Source of the DNA: Methylotenera sp.
GTDB lineage: Bacteria; Pseudomonadota; Gammaproteobacteria; Burkholderiales; Methylophilaceae
Length of the DNA stretch: 64,000 bases
Assembly: GCF_030684185.1 (NCBI RefSeq)
Contig: NZ_JAUXOY010000030.1
Location: forward strand, 124,001 to 188,000
Direction: 5' to 3'
In this document: in pieces, positions 16,834 to 24,605 of the stretch
How the letters are laid out: every line of letters starts with the position of its first letter
How positions within the stretch are numbered: position 1 is the stretch's first letter
Position numbers and translations under genes: made by a program
The notes under the pieces: model-generated
Seen by the model: the letters and a program-made list of their open reading frames with translations, nothing else
Told to the model about the DNA's origin: nothing
The model's database searches: none

Positions 16834-19047
16834 ATGCATCTGCGTAAGAAAATTTATATTGCACTATTATCTGCGTTGGCGGTTAGCCATGCGCAGGCTG
16901 AAAGCAAAGCCGAAGCCATTGAGTTGAAGGCCGTCACGGTCATCGGCATTTTGCCTGAAAAATTAGAATCTGTGCCTGGCTCTTTTACAGTGGTGGATGA
17001 AAAAGAAATGGAAGCCAAACGTCCATTTTCAGTTAAAGAGGCATTAAGCAATGTAGCTGGCATTAATATCGTTACCTCAGAAGACCCGATGAGTCTAGCG
17101 CTGAACATTGGCGTGCGTGGTAATGACCCGCGTCGTAGTGCACGTACCTTGTTGCTAGAAGATGGTATGCCGCTGTTTTTAGCCCCTTACGGCGACCCCG
17201 CCGCGCATTACTCTACGCCGCTAGACCGCGTACAACGTATTGAAGTGGTGAAAGGCTCTGGTCAGGTATTGTATGGCCCGCAAACCGTGGGCGGCATGAT
17301 TAACTTTGTAACTAAGCCTGTGCCAAAAGATGGCTTTGCAGGTAGCGTTTCTGCAACAATCGGCAATAACGATTTTACAGGGCTGCATGCAAATCTAGGT
17401 TACGGCAATGAGCGCGGCGGCATGATGATAGATGTCTTGCAGAAAAAGGGTGATGGCGTACGTAAAAACCATGAGTTTGATGTGCAAGATTTTGCGATAA
17501 AAGGTCAGCTTAATTTAACTGATCAGCATACGCTGATTGCAAAAGCCAGCTACTATGAAGAAGATTCAAACGTGTCTGAAACAGGTTTGGGCGTTACAGA
17601 ATATGCGCGTGATAAATTTCAAGCCCCCTCTGGTAAAAATGATACGTTTGAACACGAGCGTAAGTCATTTCAATTACAGCATATTTTTCAAATTGCCGAT
17701 AAAGTCAAACTTTCAACACAGGCTTATTATGTAGATGCGTGGCGTAGTTCATTTCGCCAAACGGATGAGCCAGGTGGGTTTTCAGGCGCAAATAACTCCA
17801 CGGGTTTAACGGTGTTGGAGCGGTGCCCGCAACCAGCAGGCACTGCCTTTACTGAAGTGCAGGCCGCTAATTGTGGTGGTCGTCATCGCCCTAGAAGTTA
17901 TGATTATTGGGGCATTGAGCCACGTTTAGATTTTAGTCACAATTTATTTGGCATTGCCAGTGATGCGGTGATTGGCTTTCGTTACCATGAAGAGGACATT
18001 AAACGCGAACAATATCGTGGTAATACTGCGTTATTCCAAAACCTTTCTTATGCCCAAGATAATTCATTACCTAGAGAGAAAATCTTGATTGATGTGGAGG
18101 CAAAGTCTTACTACGGACAAAACACTTTTTATATGGGTGATTGGGCCGTAACACCCGGCATTCGTGTTGAAGATATTAAAACCAAGACGGATATTCAACG
18201 CGCTAACGGCAATGCACACACTAATCCGCAATCTAAACTCACCAACAAGCAAACCAAAGTGTTGCCAGGCTTTGGTGTGGCGTGGAATGGTATAGACAAC
18301 ACTACCATATTTGCAGGTGTGCATAAAGGCTTTGCGCCACCACGCCCTAGCCGTGATATTTTTGCAGCAGGTGCAAATACCGCTGTAGCAGGCGAAACCA
18401 AGCCTGAAGAAAGCACCAATTGGGAAATTGGCGTGCGCTCTAAATATGTGAAAGGCGTGAGTCTTGAATCAACGCTATTTCATACCAAATTAGATGACAT
18501 TGTCATCAATCGCGGCGGCGGCACTTATGAAAATGCGGGTGAAACCGCGATGGCAGGTTTAGAATTAGCTGGCCGTGTTGATTTTGGCACGATTTATGAC
18601 ACCTCACATAATGTGTATGTCACGGCTTCATACACCAATATGTTTACAGCGGAATTTAAGAAAACCAGCCCGGTGGCAAGCCATGGTGTGGTAAGTGGCG
18701 AGCGTTTACCTTATGCGCCACGTCATATAGCTTCAATCAACTTGGGCTACCAGCACCCTGTGGGGGTTGATGCACGTATTGGCGTTGATTACATTAGTCG
18801 TCAAGAACCGCACCCATCGCAACGCGTATTAGCCCCTGTAGATGCAGCACTGTCTGGCTTGGCAGGCGACATACCGTCTTATAGCCTCTTGAATGCATCA
18901 GTCAGCTATAAACCAGCAGATTCAAAAGCCTCTTACTTCATCAGTGCGCACAACTTGGCTGATAAGCAATATCTGGTGACTAGAATAGACGGCATGTTTG
19001 CAGGGCGTGAGCGCCAAGTGTTTGGCGGTATTCGTTACGACTTCTAG
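16834..19047 (+). CDS. TonB-dependent outer-membrane receptor (FecA-like)
   Basis: About 737 residues. A signal peptide (cleavage near AQAESK) is followed by an N-terminal plug domain (ELKAVTVIGILPEKLESVPG, then LSNVAGINIV, RVQRIEVVKGSGQVLYGP) and a 22-strand barrel ending in an aromatic residue (RYDF). The ATG at 16834 is preferred; the upstream TTG-started reading adds an unlikely leader. No cobalamin or other riboswitch was recognised upstream. FecA-like receptors import chelated metals. Its place between two dehydrogenase loci suggests a lanthanide or iron chelate, which is an inference. A terminator follows. Confidence 0.88.
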   Translation: MHLRKKIYIALLSALAVSHAQAESKAEAIELKAVTVIGILPEKLESVPGSFTVVDEKEMEAKRPFSVKEALSNVAGINIVTSEDPMSLALNIGVRGNDPRRSARTLLLEDGMPLFLAPYGDPAAHYSTPLDRVQRIEVVKGSGQVLYGPQTVGGMINFVTKPVPKDGFAGSVSATIGNNDFTGLHANLGYGNERGGMMIDVLQKKGDGVRKNHEFDVQDFAIKGQLNLTDQHTLIAKASYYEEDSNVSETGLGVTEYARDKFQAPSGKNDTFEHERKSFQLQHIFQIADKVKLSTQAYYVDAWRSSFRQTDEPGGFSGANNSTGLTVLERCPQPAGTAFTEVQAANCGGRHRPRSYDYWGIEPRLDFSHNLFGIASDAVIGFRYHEEDIKREQYRGNTALFQNLSYAQDNSLPREKILIDVEAKSYYGQNTFYMGDWAVTPGIRVEDIKTKTDIQRANGNAHTNPQSKLTNKQTKVLPGFGVAWNGIDNTTIFAGVHKGFAPPRPSRDIFAAGANTAVAGETKPEESTNWEIGVRSKYVKGVSLESTLFHTKLDDIVINRGGGTYENAGETAMAGLELAGRVDFGTIYDTSHNVYVTASYTNMFTAEFKKTSPVASHGVVSGERLPYAPRHIASINLGYQHPVGVDARIGVDYISRQEPHPSQRVLAPVDAALSGLAGDIPSYSLLNASVSYKPADSKASYFISAHNLADKQYLVTRIDGMFAGRERQVFGGIRYDF

Positions 19048-19095
19048 TCGTTATTTTGAGTGCGTGGAGGTCTGCCCATGGCAGGTTTCTCTCAC

Positions 19096-19147
19096 AGCGA
19101 GCCCATCTGTTTCCCCTAGGTAAGGATTGATAGGCTCGCTTTTTTAC
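19096..19147 (+). terminator. Terminator after the TonB-dependent receptor
   Basis: An 8-bp perfect stem (AGCGAGCC at 19096-19103, GGCTCGCT at 19133-19140) is followed by a run of T. The long loop of 29 bases is unusual but the T run supports termination. Confidence 0.75.
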
Positions 19148-19240
19148 TTTCGGACACCTCTACTAACAGAGAACAATCTATTTACACGAAACTAAATCAT
19201 GATACAATTCTTACTTAATTAAAATTTGTAAGGAAAAATC

Positions 19241-19462
19241 ATGTTAGCACAAGCAACAATGACCAGCAAAGGACAAGCGACTATCCCTAAAGAAATCAGA
19301 GATAGCCTGGGGTTACAACCGCAAGATAAATTGCACTTTACTTTATTGAGCGATGGCACGGTGATAATGCGTGCTAAAAAAAGAAACATCTCATCATTAG
19401 CAGGCGTTTTTTATGATGCAGATCGTGCGCCGATAAGCGTTGAGGCAATGCAACACTTATGA
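19241..19462 (+). CDS. AbrB/MazE-family antitoxin
   Basis: A 73-residue SpoVT/AbrB swapped-hairpin DNA-binding protein (TSKGQATIPKEIRDSLGLQP). It is the first gene of a toxin-antitoxin pair and overlaps the PIN toxin gene by four bases (ATGA). The C-terminal part is the likely toxin-binding arm. It would repress its own promoter and neutralise the toxin. Confidence 0.88.
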   Translation: MLAQATMTSKGQATIPKEIRDSLGLQPQDKLHFTLLSDGTVIMRAKKRNISSLAGVFYDADRAPISVEAMQHL

Positions 19463-19845
19463 TTGGGCTTGATACCAATATTTTAATACGCTATGTACTG
19501 CGCGATGATGAAAAGCAATTTCAATCAGCCAGCCAATTGATTGAAGGCAAAGATACAATCATCATCAGTTTGCTGACCTTGCAAGAAAGTGAATGGGTGT
19601 TACGTGCTTGCGCAAAGCTTGATAAATTGCAGATTATTACTTTATTCAAAGCTTTGCTTGAAACCTATAACGTCACCATTCAATCAGAAGATGTATTTGA
19701 GCAAGCCTTACTTAGTTTTGAAAATGGTTCTGCAGATTTTTCTGACTGTCTGATGGTTGCACAATATCGCCATATTGGATGTGAAAAAATGGTGACTTTT
19801 GATAAAAATGCGGCAAAAGTGGACGGTGTGATATTGCTTGCCTGA
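19459..19845 (+). CDS. PIN-domain toxin (VapC-like)
   Basis: A 128-residue PIN-domain ribonuclease. Acidic metal-binding residues are seen in IGLDTNILIRY near the N-terminus, in the central QESEWVL segment and in the SADFSDCLMV and TFDKNAA segments near the C-terminus. It forms a toxin-antitoxin pair with the AbrB-type protein just upstream. RNA target unknown. Directly downstream lies the inverted-repeat element at 19850. Confidence 0.87.
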   Translation: MIGLDTNILIRYVLRDDEKQFQSASQLIEGKDTIIISLLTLQESEWVLRACAKLDKLQIITLFKALLETYNVTIQSEDVFEQALLSFENGSADFSDCLMVAQYRHIGCEKMVTFDKNAAKVDGVILLA

Positions 19846-19849
19846 CTAG

Positions 19850-20175
19850 CAGCCTGTCGGATTTAAAAGAAATCGGCTACAAATCCGTCTGAACGGTCTA
19901 TTTTTCACCGCTTTTTTGGTCAATAGGGTATCTCGATTAATTCAAGTTTCTAAGTTAGGTAAGGCGCGAATAAAAAATTAAGACGCGGTATATATTTGAT
20001 ATATAAGGAATAATTTTTTGTGAGTAACGCGGCATAACGACGAAAATTGAATTAATAGAGGTGCCCAATAGTTATTCTACTGACCTGCAGAAACGGTAAA
20101 TGGGGTAAGCAGGCAAAATCTATCCTCGCCCAGCCGAATTCTCGCTTCGATTCTTCAAATCCGACAGGCTGCTAG
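19850..20175. mobile_element. Non-coding inverted-repeat element (326 bp) carrying a nested MITE
   Basis: Perfect 19-bp terminal inverted repeats (CTAGCAGCCTGTCGGATTT at 19850-19868, complement at 20157-20175) bound a non-coding unit. It is split by a 141-bp element at 19926-20066; without that insert and its duplicated target the unit would be about 181 bp. No transposase gene is present and no clear target duplication flanks it. Confidence 0.8.
19926..20066 (-). mobile_element. 141-bp MITE, copy A
   Basis: A 141-bp non-coding element with about 20-bp inverted termini (one degenerate: GGGTATCTCGATTAATTCAA against TTGAATTAATAGAGGTGCCC), flanked by the 4-bp direct repeat AATA (19922-19925 and 20067-20070). 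It matches copy B at 21850-21990 in inverted orientation with scattered differences. It inserted into the larger inverted-repeat element. Confidence 0.85.
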
Positions 20176-20178
20176 TCT

Positions 20179-20814
20179 TCAGCTTTCCAAAATATTCAAC
20201 TTAATTGCCGCCAGTACTAATTGCGAGCGATTTTCTACATGCAACTTTTGTAAAAGATGCGTTTGGTGGTTGGCGACGGTTTTGTAATGCAGGTTGAGGA
20301 TATTGGCTACGTCTTCTAGCGACAGCCCTTTTGCGAGCAATCTGAATACTTCAAATTCTCTAGGCGTTAAGCTATCTAAAGCAGTGTCTGGTTTTAAATG
20401 TTGCGTGGCTATTGTATGGGCAAGGTCGTGGCTGATATACTTTTTGTTGGCGGCAATCGCAAACACAGCTTCCACTAACACGTCAGGCGCGCTGGATTTA
20501 GTGACGTAGCCACTTGCGCCTGCTTGCATGACGCGTGTGCAGTAAACCACTTCATCATGCATGCTGAACGCGAGTATTTTAGCGTGCTTGTCTTTAGCTA
20601 ATAATTTTTTGATGGTTTCTATACCGCCCATGCCAGGCATGGATAAATCCATGATGACAATATCAGGTTTTATTCCATCATAATTTTTATAAGCCTCTTC
20701 GCCAGTCGAGGCTTCTGCAATTACCTTAATGTTGGCTTTTTCAAGCAGGTGCTTGTAGCCTTCACGTACCACGGCGTGGTCATCGACCAGATAAACTTTA
20801 ACGGCTGTTTTCAT
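20179..20814 (-). CDS. NarL/LuxR-family response regulator
   Basis: A 211-residue two-component response regulator: a receiver domain (VYLVDDHAVVREG, phospho-acceptor Asp in DIVIMDLSMPGMGG, conserved Lys near KSSAPD) followed by a LuxR-type helix-turn-helix (LTPREFEVFRLLAKGLS, then YKTVANHQTHLLQKL). It follows its kinase gene with a 31-base gap. MxaB of other methylotrophs is also a LuxR-type regulator acting on mxa promoters. Location between mxa and xox loci makes it a candidate regulator of methanol oxidation, but orthology to MxaB is not shown. Confidence 0.88.
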   Translation of the reverse strand: MKTAVKVYLVDDHAVVREGYKHLLEKANIKVIAEASTGEEAYKNYDGIKPDIVIMDLSMPGMGGIETIKKLLAKDKHAKILAFSMHDEVVYCTRVMQAGASGYVTKSSAPDVLVEAVFAIAANKKYISHDLAHTIATQHLKPDTALDSLTPREFEVFRLLAKGLSLEDVANILNLHYKTVANHQTHLLQKLHVENRSQLVLAAIKLNILES

Positions 20815-20845
20815 AAGTTAGCCCCATTAGATGACCCCATTACTT

Positions 20846-21847
20846 TCAAACCTTTATCCGAATGTTAATTTTTGTACCAGTATGAGCGTGGGTGGCAATG
20901 GCTTGGCTGCTTATTTCCATGTTGCCAGCAAGCGCTTCAACGCGCTCTGCCATGCCAAGCAAGCCATAGCCAGAATTTTGCTTGGACATATCAAAGCCCA
21001 CGCCATCGTCAGTAATCGCTATGGTTAAATACCATTCACTTAAACTATTTGCTTTGCTTTCAATGTGACCTTTAATGTCAATGAGCACCGTTTGCGCGCA
21101 GGCATGTTTGGCAATATTGGTCAATGCTTCTTGTACGATTCTAAATACGGTAATGTTGACGGTTTCAATATAGCTATCAATATCCCCATGAATATGTAGC
21201 TGGTAATTGGTTGGGCGGCTAGTTTTATCCAGCCTGGCTACACTTTGCATCGTCTCTGTGCTTATCGACCGCCATGTATCAAGCAAATGCTCTAATGCCG
21301 CAGATAGCCCAAGGTCATCTAAGGCCACAGGGCGCAATGTGCGTATTAAATTGTGGGTGGTGTGGTAGGCGTGGTCTGCGCTTGATGTAATGCTTTTAGC
21401 AGTAAGTTGCACATCCACTGAGCTACTTGCATCAACCAATAAGCCAGCAGCTTGCGCTTTAATTGCACTGAGGTATTGCCCTAAATCATCATGTAAATCG
21501 CGTGCGATGCGTTTACGCTCGCCTTCTTGCACTTCTAGTACTCGCTGTAATAATGCGTGATTTTTCTTAATCAAAATCCTGGATTCATTGATGCGTCGTT
21601 TAGCAAACCATAGCAAAGCACCCAAGCTTGCCAGCAGTGCAGGCAGCAATTCATCAATATCTAACCCCTGCTCATATTGTCTCGCCCAAATATAATAATT
21701 TTCTGAAAAATTGAAGTGGCTTGATATGGCATACACACTTAAGAAAGCAATGGGAACCCATACTGAATCGAGCGCTATGCTACGACTATGCATTTTTTGA
21801 GTGATTGCCTGCTTAGATTGGCTGGTGTGCTTAGTTTGATTTGGCAT
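20846..21847 (-). CDS. NarX-type sensor histidine kinase
   Basis: A 333-residue kinase of the HisKA_3 class. Two membrane segments (about residues 29-47 and 65-82) are joined by a short loop, so there is no large periplasmic sensor domain. The phospho-acceptor His is in RIARDLHDDLGQYLSA. The ATPase domain follows with QEALTNIAKHA, DDGVGFD and GYGLLGMAERV. It forms an operon with the response regulator. Its start codon abuts MITE copy B, whose terminus supplies the ribosome-binding sequence. Confidence 0.9.
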   Translation of the reverse strand: MPNQTKHTSQSKQAITQKMHSRSIALDSVWVPIAFLSVYAISSHFNFSENYYIWARQYEQGLDIDELLPALLASLGALLWFAKRRINESRILIKKNHALLQRVLEVQEGERKRIARDLHDDLGQYLSAIKAQAAGLLVDASSSVDVQLTAKSITSSADHAYHTTHNLIRTLRPVALDDLGLSAALEHLLDTWRSISTETMQSVARLDKTSRPTNYQLHIHGDIDSYIETVNITVFRIVQEALTNIAKHACAQTVLIDIKGHIESKANSLSEWYLTIAITDDGVGFDMSKQNSGYGLLGMAERVEALAGNMEISSQAIATHAHTGTKINIRIKV

Positions 21848-21849
21848 TG

Positions 21850-21990
21850 GGGCACCTCTATTTATTCAATTTTCGTCGTCATACGTTGTTACTCACAAAA
21901 AATTACTCCTTATATATCAAATATATACCGCGTCCTAATTTTTTATTCGCGCCTAGTCTGACTTAGAAACTTGAATAAATAGAGGTGCCC
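21850..21990 (+). mobile_element. 141-bp MITE, copy B
   Basis: Perfect 20-bp inverted termini (GGGCACCTCTATTTATTCAA and its complement) flank a 141-bp non-coding unit, with a 4-bp direct repeat ATTG at 21846-21849 and 21991-21994. Intact termini suggest it is younger than copy A. It lies between the sensor kinase and xoxF. Confidence 0.88.
21853..21858 (-). promoter_or_regulatory. Ribosome-binding site supplied by MITE terminus
   Basis: On the minus strand the MITE end reads GAGGTGCCCCA directly before the kinase ATG. GAGGTG is a good Shine-Dalgarno match at 5-base spacing. The original upstream sequence, restored by removing the MITE and one target copy, offers only a weaker GGTGA about 12 bases from the ATG. 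Confidence 0.7.
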
Positions 21991-21994
21991 ATTG

Positions 21995-22354
21995 CTTTAT
22001 CGTCACCAATACAAACATCGCAAGCTTGTAATGTTTGGCATTTTTTCACAACAGGGATAGTCACGCCAAAATATAGGAATAATTCCCGAAACCCACTGCA
22101 TCAAGCAAATTGTGAGATTTTGAGTGCGTCATCAAGAAAAAGTCCATAGTCGACTAAGGTCGAACCCTTAATCATCATGTGCGTTGTTCGCTAGCCAGTT
22201 AATTTTACCTTCCTATATTGGACGGGAAAATATCCCAACCTATTGAAGGACTAATTCTCAATCGCTGAAAATGAAGCAGGCATATAGTTCGAACCATGTT
22301 GTGATTGTAATGATTTGTTACAAGTTGCAAATATTTAGGGGTTGAATTTTTAAT
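21995..22354 (+). promoter_or_regulatory. Long upstream region of xoxF
   Basis: About 360 bases with no gene. It must hold the xoxF promoter and any lanthanide-responsive operator. Sequence just before the gene is AT-rich and ends with a strong ribosome site (GGAGGAAGT) before the ATG. I see no operator I can name. Confidence 0.45.
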
Positions 22355-22366
22355 CACGGAGGAAGT

Positions 22367-24268
22367 ATGAAACAGAACTGGACATTAAAAGCCATGTTTA
22401 CTGCCTTGAGTGCCGTTGCCTTAATCGGCATGGTGGGTCAAGCGTCAGCAAATGAAGAAATTATTAAACGCAGTAAAGACCACAATATGTGGGCAGCCCC
22501 AGGCCAAAACCTGGCGATGCATCGTCACAGTCAACTGAAAGATATCAATACCAGCACCGTCAAGAACCTGCAAATGATCTGGTCTCAGTCATCCGGCACA
22601 TTGCGCGGTCATGAAGGTCAGCCAGTGGTGGTTGAGCACAACGGCAAGCCCATGATGTATCTTGTCAGTGCCTGGCCTAACATTGTGCAGGCCCTGGACT
22701 TATCCAATCCTGATCAACCAAAACAAATCTGGAACTACACTAAAAAATCTGACCGTGATGAATCTGCTGTGCCACGCGCATGTTGCGATACCATCAATCG
22801 CGGTTTGAACTATGCTGATGGCAAGGTGGTGTTCCATACATTAGATGGTTTCTTGATTGCCTTAGATGCTACAACGGGTAAAGAAGTTTGGGTGACTAAA
22901 CATGCTTTCCCAGAAAAAGGTGAAACGCACACCGGTCCGGCCATGGTAGCTGAAGGTTTGGTGGTTGCTGGTTTCGGTGGCGATGAATTTGCCGCACGTG
23001 GCCGTACCGTTGCTTATGACTTAAAAACGGGTAAAGAAGTTTGGAAATGTCATAGTACGGGTTCAGATGAAGATTTGTGCTTAACACCAGATACCAATAA
23101 AGCGAATCCGCATTATGGTTTGTATGGTCAAAAAACCGGGTTCACATACCCAGGCGATGAGTGGAAAATTGGTGGCGGTGCGCCTTGGGCATGGTTCACT
23201 TATGATCCTAAATTACGCATTATGTACGCAGGTACAGGTAACCCTGGACACTGGTCTCCTTCTTACCGTTGCAGCAACACCGGTGCTGATTTAACGCATA
23301 AAAAATGTAACGAAGTTGATCCAAAAACCAATGTTGGTAAGCACGATAACAAATGGTCTATGACCATTATGGCGCGTAATATCGACACGGGTAAAATGGT
23401 GTGGGCTTATCAAAAAACACCATTTGACCAATGGGATTATGATGGCGTAAACGAAAACATTTTGGTTGATAACCTGAAAGTTGACGGCAAATCATACGAT
23501 GCGTTAGTAAACTTTGACCGTAACGGCTTTGCTTACGTGCTGGATCGTAAAGACGGTACATTGTTACGTGCTCACAAGTTTGTGACCGTAAACTGGGCTG
23601 AAAAGATTGACATGAAGACTGGTCGTCCAGTCAAGGTCGAGCAGCACTCTCCGTTTGCACGTGATGTCAATACACAAGCTTGTCCATCTGCAATGGGTGG
23701 TAAAGACCAGCAACCAGGGGCGGTTGATCCTAAAGAGCCGAACATTTTCTATATGCCAACCAACAACTGGTGTATGGAAGATGAGCCACAAGAACGTACG
23801 CACACCCAACAAGGTACTGTGTATGTGTTTGCTAACGTGTACATGTATCCAGAAAAACCAGGCGTGACCGGTAAACTCAAGAAATTTGACGTAGTGACTG
23901 GTAAAACCATCTGGGAAATTTCTGACCCGTATCCAAACTGGAGTGGTGTTTTAGTAACAGACGGCGGCTTGGCGTTCTACGGTTCATTGGGTGGTGATTT
24001 CCGCGCGGTTGACCGTAAATCAGGCAAAGTGGTATGGAGCCGTAAATTGTCCTCCGGCATCATCGGTAACCCAATCACTTACAAAGTAAAAGGCAAACAA
24101 TACGTGTCTGTATGGGCAGGTATCGGCGGCTGGATCGGTTTACCTGTAACAGCAGGTTTAGATATGGATGACAAGTACGGCGCGATCGGTGCGACAGCCA
24201 TGGCTAAAGCAACAGGTCTCGACAAGATTCCTCAAGGCGGTGCACTGTACACCTTCCGTTTAGACTAA
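22367..24268 (+). CDS. xoxF: Lanthanide-dependent methanol dehydrogenase XoxF
   Basis: A PQQ-dependent periplasmic alcohol dehydrogenase of 633 residues. The signal peptide ends near QASAN. The vicinal Cys pair is at residues 139-140, and metal-binding residues include Glu207, Asn292 and catalytic Asp357. Asp359, two residues on (WDYDGVN), is the extra lanthanide ligand that defines XoxF-type enzymes. An insertion around residues 299-325 with two Cys, absent from MxaF here, fits the XoxF4 type of Methylophilaceae; that subtype is tentative. The ribosome site is strong (GGAGGAAG). A perfect terminator follows, so xoxF can be transcribed alone. Confidence 0.96.
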   Translation: MKQNWTLKAMFTALSAVALIGMVGQASANEEIIKRSKDHNMWAAPGQNLAMHRHSQLKDINTSTVKNLQMIWSQSSGTLRGHEGQPVVVEHNGKPMMYLVSAWPNIVQALDLSNPDQPKQIWNYTKKSDRDESAVPRACCDTINRGLNYADGKVVFHTLDGFLIALDATTGKEVWVTKHAFPEKGETHTGPAMVAEGLVVAGFGGDEFAARGRTVAYDLKTGKEVWKCHSTGSDEDLCLTPDTNKANPHYGLYGQKTGFTYPGDEWKIGGGAPWAWFTYDPKLRIMYAGTGNPGHWSPSYRCSNTGADLTHKKCNEVDPKTNVGKHDNKWSMTIMARNIDTGKMVWAYQKTPFDQWDYDGVNENILVDNLKVDGKSYDALVNFDRNGFAYVLDRKDGTLLRAHKFVTVNWAEKIDMKTGRPVKVEQHSPFARDVNTQACPSAMGGKDQQPGAVDPKEPNIFYMPTNNWCMEDEPQERTHTQQGTVYVFANVYMYPEKPGVTGKLKKFDVVTGKTIWEISDPYPNWSGVLVTDGGLAFYGSLGGDFRAVDRKSGKVVWSRKLSSGIIGNPITYKVKGKQYVSVWAGIGGWIGLPVTAGLDMDDKYGAIGATAMAKATGLDKIPQGGALYTFRLD

Positions 24269-24301
24269 TTTGTTAGTCTGCAAGAAGTGTAAGTAAAAGT
24301 T

Positions 24302-24334
24302 AGCAGGTGACGTTTATGCGTCACCTGCTTTTTC
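24302..24334 (+). terminator. Rho-independent terminator after xoxF
   Basis: An 11-bp perfect stem (AGCAGGTGACG at 24302-24312, CGTCACCTGCT at 24319-24329) with a 6-base loop is followed by TTTT. It separates xoxF from the accessory genes downstream. Confidence 0.93.
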
Positions 24335-24402
24335 TATGTGTAAGGTTTTTATGTACCACAGGCACTCCGATTTTCTAAGTGCTAAAGCACTTGAAAAGTC
24401 GT

Positions 24403-24480
24403 ATGTAGGAGCGATATTTATATCGCGAAACATTGGTGAAATAACCTGCAATCTTCGCGATATAAATATCGCTCCTACAT
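24403..24480. repeat. 27-bp perfect inverted repeat downstream of xoxF
   Basis: The left arm (24403-24429) begins ATGTAGGAGCGATATTTATA, and the right arm (24454-24480) is its exact complement, with a 24-base centre. It is non-coding. It resembles a dispersed extragenic palindrome and follows the terminator, so it is not needed for ending xoxF transcription. Confidence 0.88.
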
Positions 24481-24605
24481 GAAATCTTTAAATTTAACTG
24501 AACTTTTAAAAAGTAAAATGTTCTTAAAATGACGTTAAAATGCAATAACTTCTGTTAATTATTCAATAAATTCAAATAATAAACTTTTATCTTATGGGGT
24601 ATTCG

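Noticed and set aside
19241-19845. Toxin-antitoxin genes as MITE cargo
   Set aside because: They lie outside the inverted repeats, which start at 19850, and have their own coupled structure.
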